From: Symbiodinium natans
Taxonomy: Eukaryota > Sar > Dinophyceae > Suessiales > Symbiodiniaceae
Length of the DNA stretch: 64,000 nt
Direction: 5' to 3'
Assembly: GCA_905221605.1 (NCBI GenBank)
Contig: CAJNDS010002346.1
Location: 622,001-686,000, forward strand
How positions within the stretch are numbered: the stretch's first letter is position 1; the number at the start of each line of letters is the position of its first letter. Shown here piece after piece: positions 10,101-15,174 of this stretch. Below the pieces are notes generated by a model, which worked only from the letters and a program-made list of their open reading frames with translations, was not told the DNA's origin and did no database searches. The position numbers were made by a program, and so were the translations under genes.

Positions 10101-12624
10101 GGCAAACTGCTGCAGGGAGAGAAGGTCCGCCACTCCTCCTTCGAGCTGAGCCCTTCGAGTTCCCGGAGCCATGTGATCCTTTCGAACCCTTGCTTCCCTT
10201 AGAACCCTTGGAGCTAGCCCTGGAGCCCTTGCGTTCCTTCTTCTTCTTCTTCTTCTTCTTATCCTTGCCCTTGTCAGGGCGCGCAGATCCCTTTTGACTT
10301 CCGTCGGGTGTAGCAGCGGCACCTGGCTTTCCGGTGTGCATGAATTTGCAATTCTCTCCACGGTCGCAACGACCTTGTTTGTAGAACTTGCACACTCGAG
10401 GCTTTCCTGACGGGGAGTTGGGTCTAGAAGGACTTCTCCCTCGGCCTCCGCCGGGTGACTGCGATCTGCCACGTCCGCTGGGCGTCTGGTGCTTGTATTT
10501 ACAACTGCCACCATTCTTGCAACTGCCGTTCTTGACAAAAGAGATGCAAAACCCTTTGGGTACTTTCTTGGGTGCAGGCGCAGTAGGAACAGCAGGAGCT
10601 CCAGTTTGCTTGGCAATCCGCTCCCGGTTCCTCTCGAGCCTTTTGCGATTCAAGTGGCTATTGGCGGCGTCGTAGAGAAATTTAAACGATCTTTCACTAG
10701 AGCCTTCGGCAGCCCTTTCATAGATGGCAATATCGTGCTGAAGTGCTTTGCATTTCTTTACCTGCCTATGAAAGAGCGGTTCGAGAACCTTGTCTTCAGG
10801 GGTGGTCTGAATGCCTGAAAGCACCGTATCCCAGTTCCTAACGAACATCACAAGGTTTTCGTTTACCAACGTCACTGAAAGGAGGTCTTCCATGTCATAC
10901 ACGGAATTGTGTAGGATGTTTGTAGCAAAGTGCTGATGAAGGAGAAACAGAATTTGTCTACCCCTCACTAGCCTCCCGGCGTGAGCCTCCCTCTCCTTGA
11001 GGGTGTCCATTTGGCGCGCGAAGTCACCTTCAAGGACATTTGTCACTGCCGACAAGACCTTGGCATCGAGAGTAGAGAAGCCACCTGTGTCCCTCAACTC
11101 TTCTTCCTTAGAGTCCTTGTCCCATACCTTCGAAAGCCATTCAAAAGCTTCATCCGGCTTATTGGACGCTGCAACTACAGCTTCACGAACCCTAATTCGC
11201 CAGTTCCTGTACTGTTCAGGTGTCGGGAACTTGGGGAACAGGATCTTCTCGGCCTCCTTGGATTTGGTCTTGTTTACATCCTCATCAACTTCCTCCTTCT
11301 CGTTAGTCTTTCCTTTGGCAAGTTGCTTGATGATTGCCTTGAGCTGCTTGGGCGAGAGATCAGAAGAGGAACTGGAATCCCTCTTCTTGCTTTTCTTGTC
11401 TTTCTTCTTGCTCTTTTTCTTTTTATGACTGCTGCTCGAGTCATCATCATCGCTGCCGTCATCATCTCCATCAGGGCCTCCCCCGTCAGGGTGGCGTCGG
11501 GGCCTTGACCCTTTGGCGTCCTGAGGCGGAGTATTGATGGGATAGGTAGGGATCAGACCCGGTGGCGCAGATGGGGCGGACCCCGTTGCGCTTGCATGAG
11601 CCTGCAGAGCCGCGATGGCCTGGTTTAGCTGCGATTTCAGTTCAGCATTCTCCTTTTCAGCCATCTTTCTCTTCTCTGACTCGTGACTCATCATCACCCT
11701 GAAATCCCTAACTTCAGCAGTCAAGCGTGAAATCTCAACCTCAGATGTCGCCTGAACTGCATGTGTTGCCTGAGCAGCGGCGACACGGGCACTGTCCATT
11801 TCAGCATTGAGGAGATCCGCGTTGCTGACGGCCTTAGCTTCCGCTTGGTGAAGTTGATCACGCAACCTAGCGTAGGTAGCGTCAGCGTGGCTCTCAGCAG
11901 CGCTTAGTCTTTGGGCCAAAGCTTGAGCTTCACCTCGTGCCACGTTGATCTCATTGGCCTGCGAGTCAAGCTGCGACTGACCTGTTGCCAATCTCTGTCT
12001 GGCCTGTGTCTCCTCACTACCTAATCTGGTTTCGGCCTGAGCAAGTTCAACTCTGAGTTGTGACACTCCCGACATGACATTCATACCCATTGCTTGGAGT
12101 TGCTCCTGAAAATTGTTTGCGATCTGACCAATGATCTGATTGTGGCGATGTTCAGCTATTTGCTCGAGTAACGGCGACCTGTCGTTCTGAACAAACACAT
12201 TGCTAATGTTTGCTTGATTCTGCAGGATTCGCTGATCGCCGATTGTCAAACTGTTCATAGTCGAGGAGGTCGGTTGGAAAAGACTCTGGGCTGACGGACT
12301 AATATCTTGGGATGAGCTTCCTCCGGCTGCTATCGGAAGGTTGGCCGGTGGTTGTCTAGCACTAGGGGACACAACCTGCCAAGGCGCGGACGCAGTCTGA
12401 CGGCTCGAGGCACCGGTGGTGACACCGGCCTCGGAAACTGCACCCTTCTGAAAGAGCCTATGGTCGTGTAGCCTTAGTGCGGTTGTGGTCAACGGGAGCT
12501 CACCCTCCCGGGGAGCGGCGTCCTCACCTGGAGCATTACCATCAAAGGACATGCTCAGGTTGCTCGCTCCGTCGTCCGGGACTGGTATGCCTGCAGGACC
12601 TAGCAGAGCTTGGTCCGTCATCAC
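556..12624 (-). CDS. giant gag-pol polyprotein (4022 aa) with accessory enzyme domains
   Basis: Approximate residue layout: 165-330 Q/A/E-rich coiled coil; 395-425 S/K/D-rich tract; two CCCH zinc fingers near 690-711 and 744-761 (C-x8-C-x5-C-x3-H and C-x7-C-x5-C-x3-H), replacing the CCHC knuckle usual in copia gag; K- and SKG-rich tail near 785-830; aspartic protease DTGSA near 990; 2OG-Fe(II) oxygenase-like 1175-1325; integrase HHCC and DDE 1490-1700; reverse transcriptase with YVDD near 2266; RNase H with ADSDHAG near 2598; methyltransferase-like 2945-3150; SGNH-hydrolase-like 3370-3600; Tpt1/KptA-like from 3836. The ATG at 12624 is the first Met after the leader. About 12 kb without an in-frame stop argues for recent activity. 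Copia polyproteins are usually about 1300-1500 aa, so this one is over twice normal length. Confidence 0.93.
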   Translation of the reverse strand: MMTDQALLGPAGIPVPDDGASNLSMSFDGNAPGEDAAPREGELPLTTTALRLHDHRLFQKGAVSEAGVTTGASSRQTASAPWQVVSPSARQPPANLPIAAGGSSSQDISPSAQSLFQPTSSTMNSLTIGDQRILQNQANISNVFVQNDRSPLLEQIAEHRHNQIIGQIANNFQEQLQAMGMNVMSGVSQLRVELAQAETRLGSEETQARQRLATGQSQLDSQANEINVARGEAQALAQRLSAAESHADATYARLRDQLHQAEAKAVSNADLLNAEMDSARVAAAQATHAVQATSEVEISRLTAEVRDFRVMMSHESEKRKMAEKENAELKSQLNQAIAALQAHASATGSAPSAPPGLIPTYPINTPPQDAKGSRPRRHPDGGGPDGDDDGSDDDDSSSSHKKKKSKKKDKKSKKRDSSSSSDLSPKQLKAIIKQLAKGKTNEKEEVDEDVNKTKSKEAEKILFPKFPTPEQYRNWRIRVREAVVAASNKPDEAFEWLSKVWDKDSKEEELRDTGGFSTLDAKVLSAVTNVLEGDFARQMDTLKEREAHAGRLVRGRQILFLLHQHFATNILHNSVYDMEDLLSVTLVNENLVMFVRNWDTVLSGIQTTPEDKVLEPLFHRQVKKCKALQHDIAIYERAAEGSSERSFKFLYDAANSHLNRKRLERNRERIAKQTGAPAVPTAPAPKKVPKGFCISFVKNGSCKNGGSCKYKHQTPSGRGRSQSPGGGRGRSPSRPNSPSGKPRVCKFYKQGRCDRGENCKFMHTGKPGAAATPDGSQKGSARPDKGKDKKKKKKKKERKGSRASSKGSKGSKGSKGSHGSGNSKGSARRRSGGPSLPAAVCLLGAMMAGTASQADAFTLRKDESYWPPQCSTDMRLALPAVSFDNSPMYINFPLRDGELKFPVENPQRRYDKKWSVDYTPKPDNQSTRDALMAARMLRATVKDSLEDKPSRCDYCCDTEFGCNYCIPKGLRVSCPAKVQLSSESPPIEWIGDTGSAQDLISERELVNLHPYESDCPINICTANGPSYAGTQCDVGIPSLNSIAKPYVLPDTPNVLSVGQRCMDLGYDFIWKGFQRPYFRSPGGDKVFLDVKDNVPYLKSWKEGIACPAHSRHESTRIDTDDAVKTITNPEQIAAQLIQEQDFSHQACLRLLKDSNFKQSRFNRKAIKPKDSKDSKYMIFGAFSHGGMQGITNRTHSYPKVIKYLLSYLKHHGADGPITSIAVNQNSGVKMHKDVNNHREHLNYTIAIGDFTGGELWIHDDTIRKDEPGCIKKIAPTGAKLGGRLHRSKSKIISFDPKTFHCVTPWKGERWSITGYVNRAVHRLDSHQLEKLKSLGFLLPKQKNFPPAVPAEIDEEMTLYELATMDPPAPAPEPKSKPKVKLKKKPEEPSDKKKIAKEASKAEPPSDEPDWSKVEGLLKEAVAPIPSSPDEEFLDETELIRSPKPDSGEPSVLPPPPEGERHAPDGDPGEGSGGEGKRSRRIENLKKEAKSAAHLMTHLPKNPFCDVCQRAKMYKPPSYQTDGWHSVEAKAFGDHITADHIIVYRDRDTVIEESRLALVLKDVATSFTYAYPSALRSEDECIAALQHFVSSSDEVGVFYSDQAKELISAAKFLGWRHEQSKAYIHQSNAIAERAVRATTEGTRSNLLQAGLSHVYWPQALEHACTAVNISNPHGAKFTPWFKRFGSQFPGKVIPFGCRIDYWVGPKKKRKNRERFEPTAEPGVFVGYHFQPGMKWKHEVLVLSLKELNRQDFHECIKPIRAYQFKVPEGDFTFPMKQRYERVQQGLAADALERPATESLHNQDAEPSAEQAAEASDADRKVEPPKVLHPKTGKEIPLPEGGKYYDSGGTLGRRYGGTRGSRKPDSIPSDLWVRLSKAQKEKAIDDEAREQALRDLEARETPSSSSSARPSAVANPVKDEWTIRGDKLIRFHYSPRRELFSPDLTDCPVPISALGKERLTKIMPIGGTDIIADCDEWRHVRKRNKKLSFKWVGRTEFDILTKPHTSEEAVKDFPCMPTVPMSSHQHRDKIPASRALTAEQVQEAMAMVARPVGRKELLADPQAQASLDVEWEKLMKKKAWDMSSVREWEEVSKEAAKRGKKAHVGKIFEICVEKGSELPKGNPLRKFKGRTVFQGNNVKDENNDTALFSELGSSPATMEAGKVLDAYGHAPGHDVEQGDGKQAYTQTTLKGADTWVRLPRERWPKEWVGKFRDPVVRLRLALYGHPDSGGFWEQHCEKRLREVGFELVFPAAWPSVFYHPTLKLLLAVYVDDFKMAGPKENLAKGWELIGSRIDMDTPTPIGRYLGCEHLSQSSSLGKADHPFAHVFDKSLPDPAAKPATAAAKEDFTEYYPEEGMVVRHHVQPRKALFKPRAAEAVALDLSPHRLTLMRPLGSEAAPDELWDTGGAKHKRDHLWTGATYLAANGHTERSAMAAVKKIRDKLNAKKAARKHAFYDVNQLSDHQGCMYAKTRQVVYDMSSFLQQAIDRYKELTGPEWHNLKKVSTPFYDDKIARPTDAEAEPKGKLAPIASRVLMKLLFAARMARYDLLRAVQGLASRVTKWSADCDKALHRLMCYVASTLDHRMTCFIGDSLDKCKLWLFADSDHAGEHDNKSTSGGFLALVGPNTYFPLSAFSKKQTSTALSSTEAEVVCANVTLRALGLPSSALWSVLLNAGGDTAPKPLRSDIAKHDFKPKSYPFQGISTINKTGRHLLADGRIVEVFSKSSSLPFPVELTSHPIRDLWLLQKGKWTLHQRAVAWEELDEDERTLPPDDFEYGILVYRRSTAEYRRHAEAEAILQREAEGIRGSGGGVDTEVGVTRKPCDFGLIMSVPHSIQPVVLEDNQATIRILESGKSPAFRHSDKTQRINLGWIAEQFRRKHYDLAYINTNLQAADILTKPFTNAEKWRNALLLMGITQRKLESRKATPASVPPPAVASDSRPDSKTKRVIIEVCCSDDSIIGEIAHHEFPECKVVRVTESMDLNSPDTRRAIIDIAKEHHRAGARVLTWVSLPCTGGSQWTRINLKVPKNRDAVLDARRKFKKLWASFVDLSQGLDKASVDYCVEWPRDCEYWGWDKVRKWLDRHPFVYAKFDGCRFGLHNKKGVPVKKPWCVATTLQTVYNRLNDKKCTRSHEHAKCLKESENYSKPLARAIHKAFKEVNSSAAARSSSPVVPACPAIITSPTMTEFLTDEERQQRVAEFKQALVDPDRLADAMAGILLPPSFSDLAEAVVEPQDDDADDDLFLGTIPIYRWRELREEDPSSHWTVLYERFYRKHGVRVFSETEIDASVLRDSTLGGWIQILYRHAQDLATLAFGPKAGGAIDSTKHYDICRRIANLSVGASDFQYFAKTSSLVEKLFTPALQRISLPPEERRRFLIVGDSSLALCHYTGRKPTHRMTIEPLMQDVFRNNPEVESLIYSMKWGYHLDQLIDEALKHLNEARDHHPEGAATHIIFGWSGNDVWGQHGYHGYTWHLQSKFTKRTAEELEQIDTWPAKQKLRVDRACERACKLLHRTDVSGVSFLMGSHHSCFFPVGELYDRCMKNHARDLMSGGCTIIDPVELYEQTSRPDGFHADASDQNLQSTLRWHAAMLRGILTDYRLLAVEQQLIANQREAVFHAHFVLNKPEPFLTVPPASGRILSKIVDSPDPPLAREAEEEIVLAGPLLAEAEYEVVNDDSAQSCNPQPITELDFARNDTRPGAGCVLAIEDSDPINVVAEEHLVMANQATEGITQEELTAVAAEEEITLLSQFVEQDDDPYENADTYSLKRAEVVAPPSPVVVISDPDAPQPSEAVSQAPLVPKAKPRPPTLPRWVTADQLPDLPDDYRFLTENARVCLSKKMSFLARGFANRRAPEMAVHISARDNSIEWSEFFEKLGMMWRGLRVEHVVDVLKSTHDKVRFEVKVVIKPDREVQLRAFRAIQGHDGILLSEETDVMALNTHSYHLSSLWQLNLANRPRVGTTGYTSEAFESMPKVGLPRHVSLLSALHRSRWSHPGRGCCRWKCQPLLRDDVSRTGVAEGESCRRS
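1830..2530 (-). other. SGNH/GDSL-hydrolase-like domain
   Basis: RRFLIVGDSSLAL supplies the block I G-D-S nucleophile (about residue 3376), THIIFGWSGNDVWG the block III G-x-N-D (about 3452), and RPDGFHADASDQN the block V D-x-x-H dyad (about 3570). Order and spacing fit an SGNH esterase of about 200 residues. Esterase domains occur in some LINE retroelements; I do not know of one in a copia polyprotein. Confidence 0.65.
3170..3800 (-). other. C5-cytosine-methyltransferase-like domain
   Basis: VIIEVCCSDDSIIGEIA resembles the S-adenosylmethionine-binding motif I. TWVSLPCTGGSQW contains the Pro-Cys pair of motif IV (Cys about residue 3009). SVDYCVEWPRDCEYW sits where the E-N-V motif VI is expected, and CRFGLHNKKGVPVKKPW resembles the G-x-x-x-x-R/K region after it. 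The E-N-V itself is changed to V-E-W. C5 methyltransferases captured by retroelements are known in dinoflagellates; whether this one is active or has drifted to another substrate is unknown. Confidence 0.6.
3880..4870 (-). other. RNase H domain with an insertion of about 150 residues
   Basis: KLWLFADSDHAGEHDNKSTS and TALSSTEAEVVCANV carry the first D and the E of RNase H; VVLEDNQATIRILES, FRHSDKTQRINLGWIAEQF and AADILTKPF are the later copia blocks. In ordinary copia these blocks follow closely. Here about 150 residues (roughly nt 4660-4130) separate them, with no motif I recognise. Confidence 0.88.
5680..6460 (-). other. reverse transcriptase, Ty1/copia type
   Basis: FKGRTVFQGNNVKDEN, HDVEQGDGKQAYTQT, LRLALYGHPDSGGFWE and LLLAVYVDDFKM match the successive copia RT blocks; YVDD is the catalytic centre. 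The usual D-V-x-x-A-Y/F-L metal-binding block is D-V-E-Q-G-D-G-K-Q-A-Y, which has a small insertion. Confidence 0.93.
7480..8170 (-). other. integrase (HHCC zinc site plus DDE core)
   Basis: HLMTHLPKNPFCDVCQRAK gives the HHCC zinc-binding N-terminus. The core triad is D in HITADHI (about residue 1538), D in VFYSDQAKE (about 1597) and E in SNAIAERAVRA (about 1632), with the usual D-D-35-E spacing. It inserts element cDNA into the host chromosome. Confidence 0.9.
8640..9110 (-). other. 2-oxoglutarate/Fe(II) dioxygenase-like domain inside the polyprotein
   Basis: The iron-binding triad is visible: H-x-D in VKMHKDVNNHREH (about residues 1230-1232), followed by TIAIGDFTGGELWIHD, and a distal H in KTFHCVTPWKGERW (about 1300) with the R eight residues further that normally binds 2-oxoglutarate. 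Spacing and the G-x-L-W strand fit the double-stranded beta-helix fold. Relatives acting on nucleic acids include the TET/JBP and AlkB groups; which subgroup this belongs to cannot be decided by eye. It lies between protease and integrase, an unusual place. Confidence 0.72.
9400..9680 (-). other. aspartic protease domain
   Basis: The stretch WIGDTGSAQDLIS carries the D-T/S-G catalytic signature, followed about 70 residues later by VLSVGQRCMDLGY, which matches the L/S-x-G-Q/K segment of copia proteases. It would release the mature proteins from the polyprotein. Confidence 0.85.
10335..10560 (-). other. two CCCH zinc fingers in gag
   Basis: The first finger reads CISFVKNGSCKNGGSCKYKH and the second CKFYKQGRCDRGENCKFMH. 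Both have the C-x7/8-C-x5-C-x3-H spacing of CCCH RNA-binding fingers rather than the CCHC knuckle of most retroviral-type gags. Their likely role is binding element RNA during particle assembly. Confidence 0.88.
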
Positions 12625-12662
12625 AGAGTGGTCAAACTAGCGTGGTACTACGGCTGATAACC

Positions 12663-12769
12663 TATTGTTACCAGCAGACAGCCCCAATATTTAGGGAAAC
12701 GTGCACACGCCTTTTTCTTGAGCCATGAGCGAACAACGGTAAGTAATGAAATGCCTTTCTGTAACAACA
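12663..12769 (-). repeat. putative short 5' LTR / leader of the copia element
   Basis: The 107-bp stretch begins in the sense direction with TGTTGTTACAG and ends with CTGGTAACAATA, giving a TG...TA unit with imperfect terminal inverted ends. It lies directly between the telomere-like array (from 12771) and the gag ATG at 12624. The following GGTTATCAGC is reminiscent of the initiator-Met primer-binding site used by copia elements. No second LTR is in the window, so this is an inference. Confidence 0.4.
12717..12739 (-). promoter_or_regulatory. possible spliced-leader relic in the retroelement leader
   Basis: The minus strand starts CCGT and ends TGGCTCAAG over 23 nt. The conserved dinoflagellate spliced leader also starts CCGT and ends TTTTGGCTCAAG over about 21-22 nt; the middle does not match. 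It sits just upstream of the gag start, where a trans-splice relic captured by retroposition could be. The match is partial and could be chance. Confidence 0.3.
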
Positions 12770-12770
12770 G

Positions 12771-12955
12771 TTAGGGTTAGTTAGGGTTAGTTAGGGTTAG
12801 TTAGGGTTAGTTAGGGTTAGTTAGGGTTAGGGTTAGTTAGGGTTAGCTAGGGTTAGTTAGGGTTAGTTAGGGTTAGTTAGGGTTAGTTAGGGTTAGTTAG
12901 GGTTAGTTAGGGTTAGTTAGGGTTAGTTAGGGTTAGTTAGGGTTTAGGGTTTAGG
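12771..12955. repeat. 10-bp telomere-like array (TTAGGGTTAG)n
   Basis: About 18 units of a 10-bp variant run from the end of the copia leader to 12950 and then change into TTTAGGG. This is the only long array here with a 10-bp period; the others have the 7-bp heptamer. Confidence 0.9.
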
Positions 12956-13039
12956 TGCTAGGGTTGAGGATTTGGGGGTTCTATTGTTTGCTTCGAAAGA
13001 GCATGAAGGGTTGGGTTTGGGGTTTAGGGTTAAGAGTAC

Positions 13040-13140
13040 CCCTTATGTAGCCCTTACATGCCCTATACAAACTAAGGGCCGATACATCAGAACAATTTAA
13101 AGGAGGTACAGGGACCATATTAAGAGCCCATGAAACTACC
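13040..13140. repeat. copy of a dispersed element (GGGACCATATTAAG type)
   Basis: A stretch containing CCCTTACATGCCCTATACA and GGTACAGGGACCATATTAAG is echoed at 19735-19810, 57795-57920, 61610-61850 and 63605-63690. These copies all combine a TATATACACTA/CCTATACA motif with a GGGACCATACTAAGGGCCC motif, so they look like one old dispersed family. Confidence 0.45.
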
Positions 13141-13179
13141 CTAAGATGCATATTGTTTTTTTTTGGTTCGGGGGGGGGG

Positions 13180-13385
13180 GGGGCCTAAACCCTGACGCCC
13201 TTCATCGGCATATTGTTTTTCCCCCTGATGGGCCCTCCCTGACGCCCTTCGTCGGCATATTTTTGTTTCCCCCTGGTGGGCCCTAAACCCTGACGCCCTT
13301 CGTCGGCATATTGTTTTTTTGTTGTTCGGGAGGGGGGGGGGGGCCTAAACCCTGCGCCTTTCGTTGGCTTCTTGTTTTTTTTTCT
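13180..13385. repeat. tandem repeat of about 55 bp (GACGCCCTTCGTCGGCATAT) with G-runs
   Basis: The motif CTGACGCCCTTCGTCGGCAT recurs three to four times between 13190 and 13305, each followed by a T/C-rich run, and decays toward 13380. No coding potential beyond low-complexity shadow ORFs. Confidence 0.7.
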
Positions 13386-13392
13386 GATGGCG

Positions 13393-13396
<4 letters not shown>

Positions 13397-13424
<28 letters not shown>

Positions 13425-13515
13425 ACCCCCCCAACCCCCCCACCTCCCCACCCCCCCACCCCCACCCCCCCCACCCCCCCACACCCCCACCTCCCCACCC
13501 CACCCCCCCCTTCCC
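13397..13515. repeat. poly-C / (CCCCA)n low-complexity tract
   Basis: More than 100 bases of almost pure C with sparse A and T. The proline- and glycine-rich ORFs across it are artefacts of composition. Confidence 0.95.
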
Positions 13516-13689
13516 TCCTCCCAACCCGGGTTTTGGGTTAACTGGACCTTGAGCTGTAAGCGTACTGGGAATGTATTGAGTGAACTTTGTATTTTCTCAA
13601 TGTTAGGGTTTCTTGGGTGGGTGGGGTTTTATTCCAACGCTTGACAAGCTGCTTGACTAGTAAATGCTCGGACTTGAGATGCTGAAATC

Positions 13690-14695
13690 AATGCCAAGCG
13701 CATTGTGCTTGTGTGCCACTGCGCCAAGTGCATTGCGTCAAGGTCACGTGCGTTGTGGCAATGTGCCAGTGCATGTGCGAGCCGCATTGTTGTGCCAAGT
13801 GTGTTGCGCCAAGTGTATTGCGCCAAGTCCGTTGTGCTAAGTGCACTGTGCCAAGTGCGTTGTGCTAAGTGCATTATTCCATGCGCCAAGTGCACTGCGC
13901 TAATGCACTTCCAAGTGCATTGCGCCCAAGTGCATTGTGCCAAAGTGCCTTGCGCTCATGTGCACGTGCCTGTGTCAGGTGCATTGTGCCAAGTGCGTGC
14001 CAAGTCCAAGTGCATTGCGCCAAAGGGCATTGTGCCATAGTGCCAAGTGCATTGCGCAGGTGCTCTGTGCCAAGTGCGTTGTTCCAGGTGCATTGCGTCA
14101 GTGCCAAGTGCATTGCGCCAATGTGCCAAGTGCATTGTGTCAAGGCCAACTGCATTGCGCTAATGTACCCGTGCATGTGCCAACTGCTTCTAGTGCCACG
14201 TGCATTGCGTCAAGTCCGTTGTGCCAAGTGCATTGTGTCAAGGTAAGAGCCGCGTTGCTGTGCCAAGTGTGTTGCACCAAGTCCATTGCGCCAAGTCCGT
14301 TGTGCTAAGTGCACTGTGCCAAGTGCATTGCGCTAAGTGCATTGTCCCATGTGCCAAGTGCATTGTGCCAAGTGCATTGTTCCAAGTGCATTGCGCCCAA
14401 GTGCATTGTGCCAAGTGCGTGCCAAGTCCAAGTGCTCTGTGCCAAGCGCATTGTTCCATTCGTGCATTGTGCCAAGTGCATTGCGCAAAAGGGCATTATG
14501 CCGAAAGACATTCTGCCAAGTGCATTGTGCAGCGTGTGCCAACTGCAGTATAGTGCCAAGTGCATTGCGCAAGTGCTCTGTGCCAAGTGCATTGTGCCAA
14601 AGGGCATCGTGCCAAGCGCCTTGTGCCAAGTGCATTGCGCCAGCTGTGTTGTGCCGAGTGCATTGTGTCAAGGCCATTGCGCGCAAATGTCCCAA
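13690..14695. repeat. 1-kb degenerate satellite based on CCAAGTGCATTGCGC
   Basis: CAAGTGCATTG(C/T)G(C/T) recurs dozens of times at spacings mostly near 15-16 bp with longer super-periods. Open frames cross it on both strands because the unit is nearly a multiple of three and lacks stops; their His/Cys/Ala-rich translations are repeat artefacts. The sequence is unlike any other repeat in the window. Confidence 0.9.
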
Positions 14696-14935
14696 GCATT
14701 CGCAGTGTTTTATCTTAGTGTCTTATCTTAGTGTCCTCTAAACATGTTCGATGTGTGAAATTTGCAACATTCGCAGTGTTCTGTCTTAGTGTCCTCTAAA
14801 CATTTTCGATATATGAAAATTGAATGGCTGGCTTGGCTTTGGCTGGCTCCGGTTTGGTTCCGTGATGAGTAGTGTTTGGGTGGCCTCGGGGTGGGCATGT
14901 CTTCATACTATTGCGTGCAGCTGACCAATGCTACA

Positions 14936-15174
14936 CCCTAAACCCTAAACCCTAAACCCTAAACCCTAAACCCTAAACCCTAAACCCTAAACCCTAAACC
15001 CTAAACCCTAAACCCAGTTCGAAGCCAAGGGGCGACGACACCGCTGCCATCCTGGTCCAGCAGCCGGAAGAACGTCCAGGCATCCTGGGTTGGGTCCCCA
15101 AACCCTATAGTGCCTAAACCCTAAACCCTAAACCCTAAACCCTAAACCCTAAACCCTAAACCCTAAACCCTATA
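14936..15174. repeat. CCCTAAA arrays on both sides of the last gene B exon
   Basis: About ten CCCTAAA units lie at 14936-15014 and about eight at 15117-15172, with exon 15034-15084 between. Here both flanks have the same orientation, unlike most exons, whose upper flank is TTTAGGG. Confidence 0.92.
15034..15084 (-). CDS. gene B exon: last visible, EF-hand loop
   Basis: 51 nt encode DAWTFFRLLDQDGSGVV, the helix and first half of an EF-hand loop (D-x-D-G-S-G). Acceptor CCCAG; the exon starts GATGC, repeating the first five intron bases after the preceding exon. Donor GC at 15033. The following exon (expected E-E-F-x-x-G-C) was not found. Confidence 0.88.

Larger units (their letters stand above)
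1..12769 (-). mobile_element. Ty1/copia-type LTR retrotransposon, cut by the left window edge
   Basis: The element runs on the minus strand from a putative short LTR at 12663-12769 through a 4022-codon gag-pol ORF and off the left edge. The pol order protease, integrase, reverse transcriptase, RNase H is diagnostic of Ty1/copia. It abuts a telomere-like array at its 5' side, so it probably inserted into such an array. The 3' LTR is not in the window, so target-site duplication and age cannot be judged. It carries four domains not normally found in copia elements (see separate entries). A frame change in the last domain suggests the copy is not fully intact. Confidence 0.93.

Noticed and set aside
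13185-13541. Proline- and glycine-rich ORFs on both strands
   Set aside because: Produced by the poly-C tract; no start context, domain or conserved pattern.
13629-14741. Overlapping His/Cys/Ala-rich ORFs on both strands
   Set aside because: All are translations of the CCAAGTGCATTG satellite.
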